From a virus, in IMG/VR virus record IMGVR_UViG_3300030104_002907, positions 1 to 36,260 of that record: 36,260 bases of DNA; one strand, given 5' to 3'. How positions within the stretch are numbered: position 1 is the stretch's first letter; every line of letters begins with the position of its first letter. A model generated the notes under the pieces. The model had not been told where the DNA came from. It ran no database searches and saw only the letters and a program-made list of their open reading frames with translations. The position numbers and the translations under genes were made by a program. Shown in pieces: positions 15,157 through 24,576 of this stretch.

Positions 15157-16802
15157 TATATCCCACCTCTTTCAGTTCTTCTATCTACGTTATTATTAGC
15201 GGCTTCTTTTGGTAAACCCTTACTACGATTAGGTGGCCCTACACTCATCTTAGGTTTAGACTTTACTTCAGCGGGCTTTCCCGCCTCTGCCATTGTAGGT
15301 CTAGTTCCCGCCTCCATCATTTGCCCTAGTTGTGACTGGTCAATATCTGTTCCAGCATAAGGGTCAGACTCTATTGTTTTTTCTTCCCCTTCTTGCCCTT
15401 GCATGTCAGGTTTAGGTTCAGGCTTTTTAAATGTGAATTTACCATTCTCATCCATATCAACTTCAAAACCTAAGTTTTTAATTTGCCCTGCAATATTAAC
15501 TTCAATTTCTCTTTTACGCATAACTGCAATTTCGTCCTCTTCCTCAGATGGAGGAAGAACTAATCTCCAATCAGTTATACCAAACTGCTTGGTTATAAAA
15601 GGAAATACATATTTATTGTAAACATTTTGAGCCATTTCTACTGCTCTATTTGTTACAAGTATTTGCATACCTTCATTGTTTAAACCACCACTAGCAGAAT
15701 TATCCGCCATGAAGATTTTACTTACACCATAGAAAGCGGCAACTCTATCTCTTAAATCTTCTTTAACTGAAATATAATCCATTTCTTTTAAACTGTCCAT
15801 GAACTTAACCCACTCTACAGAACCTCTACCGTTCTCTGCTTCTATTCCCATAACTGGAATAAAGTGTGCATCTTGTTCCATCTTTTCTTTAACTCCTCTC
15901 CAAAAAGTTTTCATTGATTCTATATTTCTAGTTTGAACAGCAAGCAATCCTTTAGGCATCCTTGCTTTTGTATATGCTTGATTGATATAATTCTCCATAG
16001 CGATTAAAGTTGTTAAGTGATTCCATAATGTTATTACTGGGCTAGTTCCATATAATCTACTTGGAGAATATTTACTGAAATGCAATACTTCTCCTTTGAT
16101 AAAATTCTGAGCATCTCCATGCGCCCTATTAGTATAATGAACTGGATACATATCTCCACCACATTCTCCACATTTTTCGTGAGGGTCAGAAGTAGTAACA
16201 TGTCTATGGTGAATACAAGTATAAGTATCTCCACCTTTATTCCCTTCATCATCACAAACAATAGCCATAGTTACTGGGTCTGCTCTATAAATTTCTTTTA
16301 TTTTATGCGCTCTAATATTACCATTACCATCAATAAAATACTCTTTAACTAATACAATATAAGCATCGTCCATAACATTCAAATCATCCTCTAATTCTTT
16401 TAGGACATCAATGAACATCTGCTCAGATTCATTAATATATTCTGCTTCCATTAATTTATTAGCGTACATTTTTTGTCGCTTGTCAGGCTTTCTAAGATTA
16501 GTTGAATCACACTCTACACATTGGTCTACAGTCTGCTCATGTTCTTTTCCGCAATCCATACATTTAACTGCAAATCTAGGAGTCCACTCGTATCCTCTTC
16601 TAAAGATTTCATTCTTTAATTGAGTTATACAAGTTCTAAGAATAACTGAATTGTCAGCAATATGATAAACTATAGGACCAGTCATCATTAAAGGATGATG
16701 TCTTTCTTGTATTCCCATTTGGTAAACTTCTCTATCTTGTGGAACTGGTGTACTCTTTCTAAAGAAATTAGTAATAGAAAATCTTCTTTTTTCTTCGGGC
16801 AT
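15156..16802 (-). CDS. Portal protein with zinc-ribbon insertions
   Basis: 548 residues. The portal core is visible in FSKYSPSRLYGTSPVITLWN and in the helices after it (MENYINQAYTKARMPKGLL, YISVKEDLRDRVAAFYGVSK), the usual portal stem and clip order. Two Cys-rich inserts lie in the wing region: CMDCGKEHEQTVDQCVEC at about 80-97 (CxxC...CxxC) and HEKCGECGGDM at about 215, so one or two zinc sites. The C-terminal 90 residues are disordered and rich in Glu, Pro and Lys. It follows the LAGLIDADG-like gene with a one-base overlap; ribosome site GGGTGG. It forms the dodecameric DNA gate at one capsid vertex. Confidence 0.88.
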   Translation of the reverse strand: MPEEKRRFSITNFFRKSTPVPQDREVYQMGIQERHHPLMMTGPIVYHIADNSVILRTCITQLKNEIFRRGYEWTPRFAVKCMDCGKEHEQTVDQCVECDSTNLRKPDKRQKMYANKLMEAEYINESEQMFIDVLKELEDDLNVMDDAYIVLVKEYFIDGNGNIRAHKIKEIYRADPVTMAIVCDDEGNKGGDTYTCIHHRHVTTSDPHEKCGECGGDMYPVHYTNRAHGDAQNFIKGEVLHFSKYSPSRLYGTSPVITLWNHLTTLIAMENYINQAYTKARMPKGLLAVQTRNIESMKTFWRGVKEKMEQDAHFIPVMGIEAENGRGSVEWVKFMDSLKEMDYISVKEDLRDRVAAFYGVSKIFMADNSASGGLNNEGMQILVTNRAVEMAQNVYNKYVFPFITKQFGITDWRLVLPPSEEEDEIAVMRKREIEVNIAGQIKNLGFEVDMDENGKFTFKKPEPKPDMQGQEGEEKTIESDPYAGTDIDQSQLGQMMEAGTRPTMAEAGKPAEVKSKPKMSVGPPNRSKGLPKEAANNNVDRRTERGGI

Positions 16803-18157
16803 TATACAACCACCCCTCTTTCCAACTCATCCATAATATTCATTTTATTATTCTCCTTATATTTAGAAATGTTTTCAATATCAATATTGTCTTTAGAAAA
16901 ATCATAATTGACGTGGTCCGCATGGTTAGCCCATTTCATCAACTTAAATAACTCTCCCATTCTTTCTTTGGCCCAAGACTGTTTTTTGTGATTTTTCTTA
17001 ATTCGAATTAATTCCATAAGAATATCTGCATTATCCCCCTTCATTCGATAATAAGGGCGAGTTTTTTCTATTAGTTTAGTAATATCATTTTGAGAATAAA
17101 AATTTAATCTTTGAACAGCCCTAGTTGCTTGAGGTGATTTTTGGTCTAAATGTAATTTACCAAATCCTAGTTCTTTATGTAATTCAGTTACGAATGCTTT
17201 ACCTCTGTTACCTGTAGCAATTATACCAATTCTAGGATTGTAATTTCTATCCATAGTTATGTAACCATCTGAATCTATAAAAGCCGCAGTATAAGCATAA
17301 AGGTCTTTTTTAATTTCCATAGGTAATTTATAGTATTCACCATCAATATTAGTTATATTCATTTTATCGGCGACTTTACAAATTATTTGTGGAGAAGCAC
17401 GTCTATGTAATTTGTTTGGCAACCGTTCATAAATTTGCCTAGCAGTTACACCTTGTTCATCACAAACAGCCTTTAGAACAAAATCATCTAATTGTTTTGT
17501 AATATTAGTTTTTATTATTTGATTAGGTATGCTAGTAACTAACTTCCTAAATTCCTTTTTAGAATTAGTCATAGTTTTAGTTAAAGAAGAATAATCAGAG
17601 TCATAATTTTTACCCCTATGTAATTCCGCCTCCCAGTATTTACATAAAGAATCTATTATTTCTCTTCTAGTAGATTCATCTTTTACAGAGTATATTTTCT
17701 TTAAATCTGATTCTGTATATCTCATTTGTCTTAATGGAGTTTCATAGGGTGCTAACCAATAGATAGATTTTATACAATCTGTTAAATGATTAGAATAAGC
17801 AACTATTAGATTTTCAATACCTTTTGTAAATTCTAGTTTATTATCTCCCTTTAGTTTTCTTCTATATTTTCTTAAATCTTTAACTATCTCAGGGATAGAT
17901 TTATTTTCAATAGTATATTTTTTAGGAAAGGAATCTAATTTCATTTTAGCATCTGTGATATTTATATTGTATTTTTTAGAAACACTCATCGCTACTTCAT
18001 AATCACTCATAATAGGTAAAGTAGAAACCCATTTTCCAACTGTTTCTAATTGGTCTTTTATTTCTTCTTCCCTGTCTTTTAAGTCAGCCAACTCTTCGTG
18101 TTGTCTTGCTTGCTCTCGAAGTTTATCTCCTTCTTCACCTTTAGAAATTAAGTCCAA
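16802..18157 (-). CDS. LAGLIDADG-like domain protein between terminase and portal
   Basis: 451 residues from a TTG start just behind GGAGGGGGA, overlapping the terminase end by 17 bases. Residues 1-60 are a charged coiled coil, 225-275 resemble a winged helix (VTARQIYERLPNKL, YYKLPM), and 285-400 hold a LAGLIDADG-type motif AAFIDSDGYI (291-300) with the following fold (NPRIGIIATGN, LGFGKLHLD, KGDNADILMEL). Only one motif copy is seen, so a homing enzyme would have to act as a dimer. The gene is not an intein and does not interrupt either neighbour. It could be a homing endonuclease or a packaging-related nuclease or regulator that took over the fold. Confidence 0.7.
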   Translation of the reverse strand: MDLISKGEEGDKLREQARQHEELADLKDREEEIKDQLETVGKWVSTLPIMSDYEVAMSVSKKYNINITDAKMKLDSFPKKYTIENKSIPEIVKDLRKYRRKLKGDNKLEFTKGIENLIVAYSNHLTDCIKSIYWLAPYETPLRQMRYTESDLKKIYSVKDESTRREIIDSLCKYWEAELHRGKNYDSDYSSLTKTMTNSKKEFRKLVTSIPNQIIKTNITKQLDDFVLKAVCDEQGVTARQIYERLPNKLHRRASPQIICKVADKMNITNIDGEYYKLPMEIKKDLYAYTAAFIDSDGYITMDRNYNPRIGIIATGNRGKAFVTELHKELGFGKLHLDQKSPQATRAVQRLNFYSQNDITKLIEKTRPYYRMKGDNADILMELIRIKKNHKKQSWAKERMGELFKLMKWANHADHVNYDFSKDNIDIENISKYKENNKMNIMDELERGVVV

Positions 18158-19589
18158 ACATTCCCCCTCCTATAACACTCGCCTGTGGTTGCTCATTATC
18201 AAATATTGCCATATCATCTAATAAGACAATTGACTCTAACATATCATGTGTGGCGGAGTTAGCAAGAGCGAGGCCCATAACTAAATCATCGTGAGCGCCC
18301 ACTCCTTCAAACTTTCCATTGTCAGTAATACTAAACATAGATAATTCTTCTACAATATTATCCGTCACTTTTCTTGATTCATCATTTCCTCTAGGGAATA
18401 TAATCTTAGTATTTTCAATATTCATTTGCAAGTTAAGAATAATTTCTTCTTTCTTTCTACGGGTCATTGTCACATCTCTAATATTTAAATCAGTTTCATT
18501 ACGCAACTCTTGAGTAAATGATTTAGCAAAAGTATTAGTTTCAAAATAAATTACATCAGGTTCAAATAATTGTGCAACCATTTTTATTTTATTTATGTTA
18601 TCTCTAAACTCTACATTCTTTTGTCTATCAACATAAATTATTCTTTTATTTCTTTGTTCATCTACTTCTAAAACCATAATAACATTATAGTCACCATCAG
18701 TAGAAATGGCGGGGTCAACCCCAACATAGTAATTATAACCCGAATCTTTTCTATGTCTTAATCTTAGAATATCTTTTTTACCCGCTTGTTTACATGCATC
18801 AATATGCTCTTGTGCGAAAAGAGCAGTACCAGTGGATATAGGAATACAAAGATACTCTCTTGTAAATTTTAAAGAACCTACTTCTTTTTTTCTTTGCATA
18901 AGAGAATCGTAATCCCAACGAGAAGACCATAGTGGTTCATTGTTTTGATTAAGACATGGGTAATTCCTAACAGTATATACTTGCTCATACTCTTCACTCG
19001 CTAACAAAGCAAAAATATCTGTATAAGTAAAGGGCGTTCCAATCATTCTAAGACTAGCGGTGTGATGAAGTGTAGGAATCATATCCCCGAAGAACCAATC
19101 TGTAACTTTTTTAATAGCAGTTAAACTAAATTCCTTTAGAGGGTCATCAATGATTATTTCTTGTGGATGAAGACCTCTAATCTGAGAACCTACTGAACGC
19201 TCTAAAATAGAGTTGCCATTAGTAAGAGTAATATTTCCTATAGCCCACCCCCTTGAGGGTCTAAAGTGTGAGATAGTTGGATTGTTAAATAGTTTATCTA
19301 TATCCCTCATATGAACCATAGTCTGTTTATGGTTAGAAGAAATGTATAACATTTGATAAGGAGCAGGTTGAAAACACAATTGCCAAACAGCCCATGAATG
19401 CATGAAGACAGATTTACCATGGTCACGACTACAAATAATAACTGTTCTATCTGTATCGTTCATAAGGTCTAACCACTCTTGATGAAAAGTAGTAAATTCG
19501 AAACCTAAAACTTCTGTAAAGAAATATGGAAAAGATGTCCTTGACATTTCTAAATCCATTTGCTTTTTGAAGTCTAAATTATCTAACAT
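18141..19589 (-). CDS. terL: Terminase large subunit (TerL)
   Basis: 482 residues. The ATPase part has Walker A CSRDHGKS (53-60), Walker B EIIIDDP and the coupling motif MIGTPF. The nuclease part has VGVDPAISTDGDYN, the glutamate in VIYFETNTFAKSF and AHDDLVMGLALA, the three acidic sites of the RNase H-like fold. It cuts concatemers and pumps DNA through the portal. The ATG overlaps the GNAT-like gene's stop by a few bases. The order TerS-like, TerL, portal, protease, capsid is kept, though with many insertions. Confidence 0.95.
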   Translation of the reverse strand: MLDNLDFKKQMDLEMSRTSFPYFFTEVLGFEFTTFHQEWLDLMNDTDRTVIICSRDHGKSVFMHSWAVWQLCFQPAPYQMLYISSNHKQTMVHMRDIDKLFNNPTISHFRPSRGWAIGNITLTNGNSILERSVGSQIRGLHPQEIIIDDPLKEFSLTAIKKVTDWFFGDMIPTLHHTASLRMIGTPFTYTDIFALLASEEYEQVYTVRNYPCLNQNNEPLWSSRWDYDSLMQRKKEVGSLKFTREYLCIPISTGTALFAQEHIDACKQAGKKDILRLRHRKDSGYNYYVGVDPAISTDGDYNVIMVLEVDEQRNKRIIYVDRQKNVEFRDNINKIKMVAQLFEPDVIYFETNTFAKSFTQELRNETDLNIRDVTMTRRKKEEIILNLQMNIENTKIIFPRGNDESRKVTDNIVEELSMFSITDNGKFEGVGAHDDLVMGLALANSATHDMLESIVLLDDMAIFDNEQPQASVIGGGMFGLNF

Positions 19590-20107
19590 ATTCCTAACCT
19601 ATCATACATTTCATCTTTCAATAACATTTCTTTCCATGTGAACGCTCTCTTTTTAATACCCCAATTGCCATCAGGGTAATTTTTTTTCCAAGTTTCTATA
19701 ACTTTTTGAGGAACACCTTCAAATTCATCGGGGTTTAAAGACCATCCTGTATTTCTAAAAAAATCTAAGTATTGTTCTTGACTTCCTCTTTTTGCATTTA
19801 ATCCCGCTATCTTTGGTTTGCCCCCAATCCATTTTTCTCTTTCTTTTTGGAATAATTTAAGAGTGCCTGTAACTCCCTCTCTACCTTTAGCGCCCCCAAC
19901 TAGAAAATAACTACCTCTATCAGTAAACCCTTGAATACCAACAACTTCACCATTAAGAACTCTAACAATCCATTCTTCTAAAGGATAAAAACTATCAAGG
20001 TTAGAACGTCTAATATATTTATCATTAGGATTATCTTCATTAAATAAATCAACAGCACTATCTTTAGTCATTGGTTCGCTAACGCCATCAGGTAAATTTG
20101 TTGGCAT
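19583..20107 (-). CDS. GNAT acetyltransferase-like protein with a C-terminal tag-like motif
   Basis: 174 residues. A GNAT-like pattern is visible: EWIVRVLNGEVVGIQGF (strands), YFLVGGAKGREGVTGTLKLF (acetyl-CoA loop like region followed by a helix) and PKIAGLNAKRGSQEQYLDFFRNTGW (late strand and helix). No catalytic residue can be assigned with certainty. The C-terminus carries FTWKEMLLKD (Trp158), which matches the W-x-x-x-L-K tag but sits at the end of the protein. ATG after TTTAGGTGATACG. Located just upstream of TerL. Confidence 0.6.
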   Translation of the reverse strand: MPTNLPDGVSEPMTKDSAVDLFNEDNPNDKYIRRSNLDSFYPLEEWIVRVLNGEVVGIQGFTDRGSYFLVGGAKGREGVTGTLKLFQKEREKWIGGKPKIAGLNAKRGSQEQYLDFFRNTGWSLNPDEFEGVPQKVIETWKKNYPDGNWGIKKRAFTWKEMLLKDEMYDRLGIC

Positions 20108-20111
20108 CGTA

Positions 20112-22622
20112 TCACCTAAACATAGCCTTTATTGTATATACCACTTCTTCGGTTACTCCATAGTTTCTTGCTAAAGATTCATAAGACGCAACTGCCTTAA
20201 CAATTTTATCTACTTCAGTAGCAGTTAAATCCATATTATGATTTACATGAATTTTATTTATAATGGTGTCCATATCTTCTATTTTATTTAATGACAGTCT
20301 ACTTTTTATAATTTCCCTACCTTGCATTTTTCTAATCGTATCATGAGCCAATAAAAGAGCAAAATTAACTTCATCCATTTTAACAATAAAGTCTTCAAAG
20401 GCTTCCTCTAGCCTTTTAATCTCTTGAGTTAATTTAGTGTTTTTGAATATACCTTGTTTTTCTCCACCTCTTCTTGACCTATATTGAGAAGTACTAAACC
20501 AAGCGTTAAACTCTGGAAGTTCTAAAACGGTTCTTAAAGCGTTAATAGGATAAACTCCTTTCTTCGTGTATTTATCAGCAAGTTCGTCAATATTTTCCCA
20601 ATATCTTTTATTTGCTTTAGATGTAATATGAGAAGAAAGATTTGGCCTTTCTCTAGTAACTAAATTCTTAGTCTTAAAAACATCTTTAATGATATAAGCG
20701 ATTGATTCTTTATTTTCATCAGACCACCTTTCTCCAAATAAATCATCTAACGCTTCTGATGCCTCCCTACCTTTTGTAATCAAATTACTAGTTTTAGGTC
20801 TAGGGTCTTTTGCTAATTCTATGAATTCTCTAATACTTTTTATATCTAAGTGGTCTATACTAAGTAAAGAATTGTCAACTACTTTTTGCAATATAGAACC
20901 TATAGGATTATTTTCAGAACCTTTTAATGAAGTTATCAACCCTGCATGTCCAGTAACCCATACTGGTTTTTGTTTAGCCTGAACGAAATATCTTTGTTGT
21001 GTAGGCCATAAATAATAATCGTTAAGAGCCTCTATAAATTTTTGCCAAGCGGTTTGAAACTGAGCAGGGATAATTGTTTCTATTCCTAAAGAAGCGGGAT
21101 ATTGCATCATGTTGAATAAAAGCGCCCCTTTATCACCAGTCCTTGATTGTTGTTTTTGTTCTTTTTGATAAACTGTAAAAGCCGTCTTAATATCTTCAGA
21201 CATTTCAGCAACTAAAGTTAACAACTCTAATATTTTATCTTCATCTTGCACTAATTTATCACTTGACATTTGTTTTCCATCAACTACTAATTGTCCCTTA
21301 TAATCACTAGTAATAAAATCAGAAACAGGTAAGTAATAATCTTGTTTACTACTCACTGGACGTTCATCCACTTCATCATGATATGAATCTAACCATTCTT
21401 CAAACTCATCTAAATCATCCTCATCTACAAAATCATCTAAAATAGGCCAGTTCTCAGAATCTCCAAAGATAATAGATTCGATGCCCGCTAGTTTTTCTTT
21501 AGGTAATTTTAACTTACTATAATCTTGATAATGATTATACCAAAATATAGGGTCTACTAATAATTTATCTCCTTCTATTTTAATATCATTAATTAACCTA
21601 GAGTAAGATTGCATTGTCTCTCCAGCCCTTCCCCCTGTAATCTCTTTATCTTCAGGAGTTTTAGGAATATCTTTTAACCCAACTCCCTTAATCTCATAAT
21701 ATTTCTCCATTATATTTAAAGCAAGTTCTAAATCTCCACCTACTCTTAATTCAAATGGAAGAAACTCATAAACATATTTTGGTAAATTTGCATTCTTTTT
21801 AGACCATGATTGTAATTGTTTAGCCTTATTAAAAAATGATTTAAATTCTTCTTTTTGTTGTGGAGATTTACCTTCTTTTTCTTCATAGCCAAAGTATTCT
21901 AATACTTCTGACATATCAGAAATAGCATCTACAAAATCATCTTGCTCAGGGTCAAGAGAAACTACACCCTTTACCCAATCATCATCTAAAAGGTCTACGA
22001 CCTCTTTGTATGTTTCATTAACATTATCGTATCTACCATGTACGTCTTCCCAATAATCATAAATTGTTTCCCTAACATTCCATCTACTTACAGGTAAATC
22101 GCCAACTTCTTCTGCCCAACCAAAATCTAATCTATCTGTTATATCAGATTCAACAGGTTTAGCACCTGCTTCTATTTGTTCTACTTTTTTAATTAGTCTA
22201 TTTAGCCTATTTTTTATCTCTGTTTCTTGAATATCAGTTTCTAAATTATCTACATCTGCTAACATCTTAGGAAGTGAATTGACGTAGTTATCCCAACCAG
22301 TTCTCAATTTAACTTTACTGGCAGTAAAATCAGGTTTTAAAAATTTATTTAATGTTAATGCAGTTCCCTCATAAAAAAATATTTTTCCTAAATTGTTCCA
22401 GTCATCTATATATGTGGTTTCCTTTTTACCTAAAGTTCTTTTAGCCTCATCAAACCAATCTTCTAACACATCAAAAGTTGCGTTAGGAAAATTGCTTTCT
22501 AATATGTCATAAGCCTCATTACTCCAATCGTCCCATTTATTAGTGTTCTTTGCTTCTTGAGCGCTTTGTATGCTCATTCCGTTTTGGTCTAAAATTTCCC
22601 ATCCTTCTGCTTGTGAAACCAT
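20112..22622 (-). CDS. Very large helical protein of unknown function, upstream of TerL
   Basis: 836 residues, the largest protein here by a small margin. Acidic and helical throughout, with many Trp and Asp (NKWDDWSNEAYDILESN, DDFVDEDDLDEFEEWLDSY). A more neutral stretch at about 500-560 (LLFNMMQYPASLGIETIIPA) may be a folded core. The N-terminus reads AEGWEILDQNG near residues 6-16, a possible degenerate tag. ATG after GGGAGGTAATTAAA. Candidates are an internal virion, ejection or host-takeover protein; none can be supported by motif. Confidence 0.75.
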   Translation of the reverse strand: MVSQAEGWEILDQNGMSIQSAQEAKNTNKWDDWSNEAYDILESNFPNATFDVLEDWFDEAKRTLGKKETTYIDDWNNLGKIFFYEGTALTLNKFLKPDFTASKVKLRTGWDNYVNSLPKMLADVDNLETDIQETEIKNRLNRLIKKVEQIEAGAKPVESDITDRLDFGWAEEVGDLPVSRWNVRETIYDYWEDVHGRYDNVNETYKEVVDLLDDDWVKGVVSLDPEQDDFVDAISDMSEVLEYFGYEEKEGKSPQQKEEFKSFFNKAKQLQSWSKKNANLPKYVYEFLPFELRVGGDLELALNIMEKYYEIKGVGLKDIPKTPEDKEITGGRAGETMQSYSRLINDIKIEGDKLLVDPIFWYNHYQDYSKLKLPKEKLAGIESIIFGDSENWPILDDFVDEDDLDEFEEWLDSYHDEVDERPVSSKQDYYLPVSDFITSDYKGQLVVDGKQMSSDKLVQDEDKILELLTLVAEMSEDIKTAFTVYQKEQKQQSRTGDKGALLFNMMQYPASLGIETIIPAQFQTAWQKFIEALNDYYLWPTQQRYFVQAKQKPVWVTGHAGLITSLKGSENNPIGSILQKVVDNSLLSIDHLDIKSIREFIELAKDPRPKTSNLITKGREASEALDDLFGERWSDENKESIAYIIKDVFKTKNLVTRERPNLSSHITSKANKRYWENIDELADKYTKKGVYPINALRTVLELPEFNAWFSTSQYRSRRGGEKQGIFKNTKLTQEIKRLEEAFEDFIVKMDEVNFALLLAHDTIRKMQGREIIKSRLSLNKIEDMDTIINKIHVNHNMDLTATEVDKIVKAVASYESLARNYGVTEEVVYTIKAMFR

Positions 22623-22623
22623 T

Positions 22624-24576
22624 TTAATTACCTCCCATTAAATTTTTAAATTTTATTGCTTGTCTTCTTTCTAAATATTTAGTAGGGTTTTCTGCTACTT
22701 CAGTTGCCTTTGTTTCGGCATCAGTGACAATAGCGTTTCTTATTTCTTTTATATGTGTATCTAAAAGAGAATAATATTCTTTTATCTTTTTATCAAGTTC
22801 TTTATTATTCAACGTAATAATTCTACTTAATTGTTTTAATTGATTATAATTAGACCTATCGTATAACTCTCCTACAAATTGTAAGAAGTTTAAAAAGTTA
22901 TTAACGCTCCAAGAATTCATAGAACCCAAACTAACACCTTCAGAACCAACGGCAGTTTTACCTAGTAAATCCTCTAATGTTTCTTCTCCCTTTAACCCAC
23001 TATAAACTATTTTAGCAAAGGGGATTTCTTCTTTACTGAATTGATTTAAGTCTACATCTTTAGCACTTTTAATTTCTGCTAATAATTCCGTAACTGCATC
23101 TTTCGCTTTACTAGCCATTCTTTTCTTTTGTCTTCTAAATGCATTACCATATAATGTATCATCATTAACCTTTTTATCATAAAAATTTCTAAAAGAATTG
23201 TAAACTTTAGGATTGAGCATATACTTAAAATTAATTTCTTTTTTATCTATAGTTTCAGTTTTGGGTTTTATTTGAACATTTCTTAAATCATTTACTAATT
23301 TTTTAAATTTACTAACTTCTTCCTCTGAATTGATAGAGCGCTCTAGCGCACTCTCTTCCTTTTTTAGAAAATCTATATAATCTAATTCACCTGTAGATAA
23401 TGAGTATTTTAAAGAGTTTCTTAAAGCATTCAATTTTCTAGTATAATTTTCTACCGCTTCATCGCTAAAGTCTTCTTGTCTATTACGCAAATAATTTCTT
23501 ACATTCTCATTTGTTATATCTAATTTAACTTCTAAATTGATTGACATTCCGTAAAATAAACTATCTTTTATTTCTGTTAAATCATCCTCTAACAATTCCT
23601 TTAGATATATGTTTAATTTTTTTTGCTGAATTAAACCTACTCTTTTCATCTCTTTCATTTGTTTAGAAAAGTTTATCTTTTTCTTTTTTCCACCAAATCC
23701 AATTAAAAATTGTTTCGTCTTCTTCTCGTTCCAAGTCCCAATACTAATATCCTTGTAGTCTTCTAATAACTCACTTTGCGTTTGGTCCCTTTCCTTAATG
23801 TTAGAAAGGTCAAACAATTGTATTAGAGGATGAGGGTAAGTTATTTCAGTTAATCCAAGTTCTCTCTTTAGAGATTTTATTTCTTGCATTTCTCCTTTAG
23901 TAAAATTTCTAACCCATTGAACTTTACCTGCTTTACTAAATGCCTTCTCATAACCTTTTAATTCATCGCCATCGTAATTATACACTATAGATATAAATTG
24001 ATTAGAATACGGATTTGATTTTGTAGGATACTCATCTAAGTAAGGCTTCATTTCAATTTTATATTTAGTATATTTATTCTCTACTCTTTTTGGTAAAGAC
24101 TCAGCAACTTCTCTTAAAATTTCACCTTTGTTATTAGCATCATCAAAAATGAACTCTCCATCTCTTTCAAAATAATCTTTATAATTTTGAGGTTTAGGTT
24201 TATATTGTTTACCTTTCTTACCAGCAGTACGTCTAGTTTCTCCTAACTTTTCATTAAGATATTTTTTTGCTTCTGTAACTACTTCATCTACCGCATTAAT
24301 CATATCCCCTTCAGGAATATCATCATCTAATACATATTCTCCAAGTTCAAAATACTCATCTTCTTTTATACTGTTAAAAAAATTTCTAGCATCTTGAATA
24401 CCTTTACCATAGTTGCCACTCTTTAAATCTTTGATGAATTCATTCTTTCCTTTAGTCCATTTTCTATTTTCAAAACTAGAATCTAAAAGATTAAATATTT
24501 CAAAATGATTAGGTTCTTTTGAACTAGGTAATTGAACAGTCCAAGGTTTAAATTTTAAAATTTGCATCCAACTCAT
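22624..24576 (-). CDS. Tagged large protein (MSWMQILK N-terminus), unknown function
   Basis: 650 residues from the ATG that overlaps the upstream TGA (ATGA), with GAGGAGAAATT before it. Starting there puts the tag MSWMQILK at the very N-terminus. The rest is Lys/Glu/Asn-rich and helical (KKTKQFLIGFGGKKKKINFSK, QMKEMKRVGLIQQKKLNIYL), with no cysteine pairs or membrane segments. It is the largest tagged protein, which shows that the tag is not limited to microproteins. Confidence 0.77.
   Translation of the reverse strand: MSWMQILKFKPWTVQLPSSKEPNHFEIFNLLDSSFENRKWTKGKNEFIKDLKSGNYGKGIQDARNFFNSIKEDEYFELGEYVLDDDIPEGDMINAVDEVVTEAKKYLNEKLGETRRTAGKKGKQYKPKPQNYKDYFERDGEFIFDDANNKGEILREVAESLPKRVENKYTKYKIEMKPYLDEYPTKSNPYSNQFISIVYNYDGDELKGYEKAFSKAGKVQWVRNFTKGEMQEIKSLKRELGLTEITYPHPLIQLFDLSNIKERDQTQSELLEDYKDISIGTWNEKKTKQFLIGFGGKKKKINFSKQMKEMKRVGLIQQKKLNIYLKELLEDDLTEIKDSLFYGMSINLEVKLDITNENVRNYLRNRQEDFSDEAVENYTRKLNALRNSLKYSLSTGELDYIDFLKKEESALERSINSEEEVSKFKKLVNDLRNVQIKPKTETIDKKEINFKYMLNPKVYNSFRNFYDKKVNDDTLYGNAFRRQKKRMASKAKDAVTELLAEIKSAKDVDLNQFSKEEIPFAKIVYSGLKGEETLEDLLGKTAVGSEGVSLGSMNSWSVNNFLNFLQFVGELYDRSNYNQLKQLSRIITLNNKELDKKIKEYYSLLDTHIKEIRNAIVTDAETKATEVAENPTKYLERRQAIKFKNLMGGN

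Noticed and set aside
16802-19589. LAGLIDADG region as an intein of TerL or portal
   Set aside because: TerL and portal are each complete, and the LAGLIDADG protein has its own start, ribosome site and stop; no splice-junction residues are seen.
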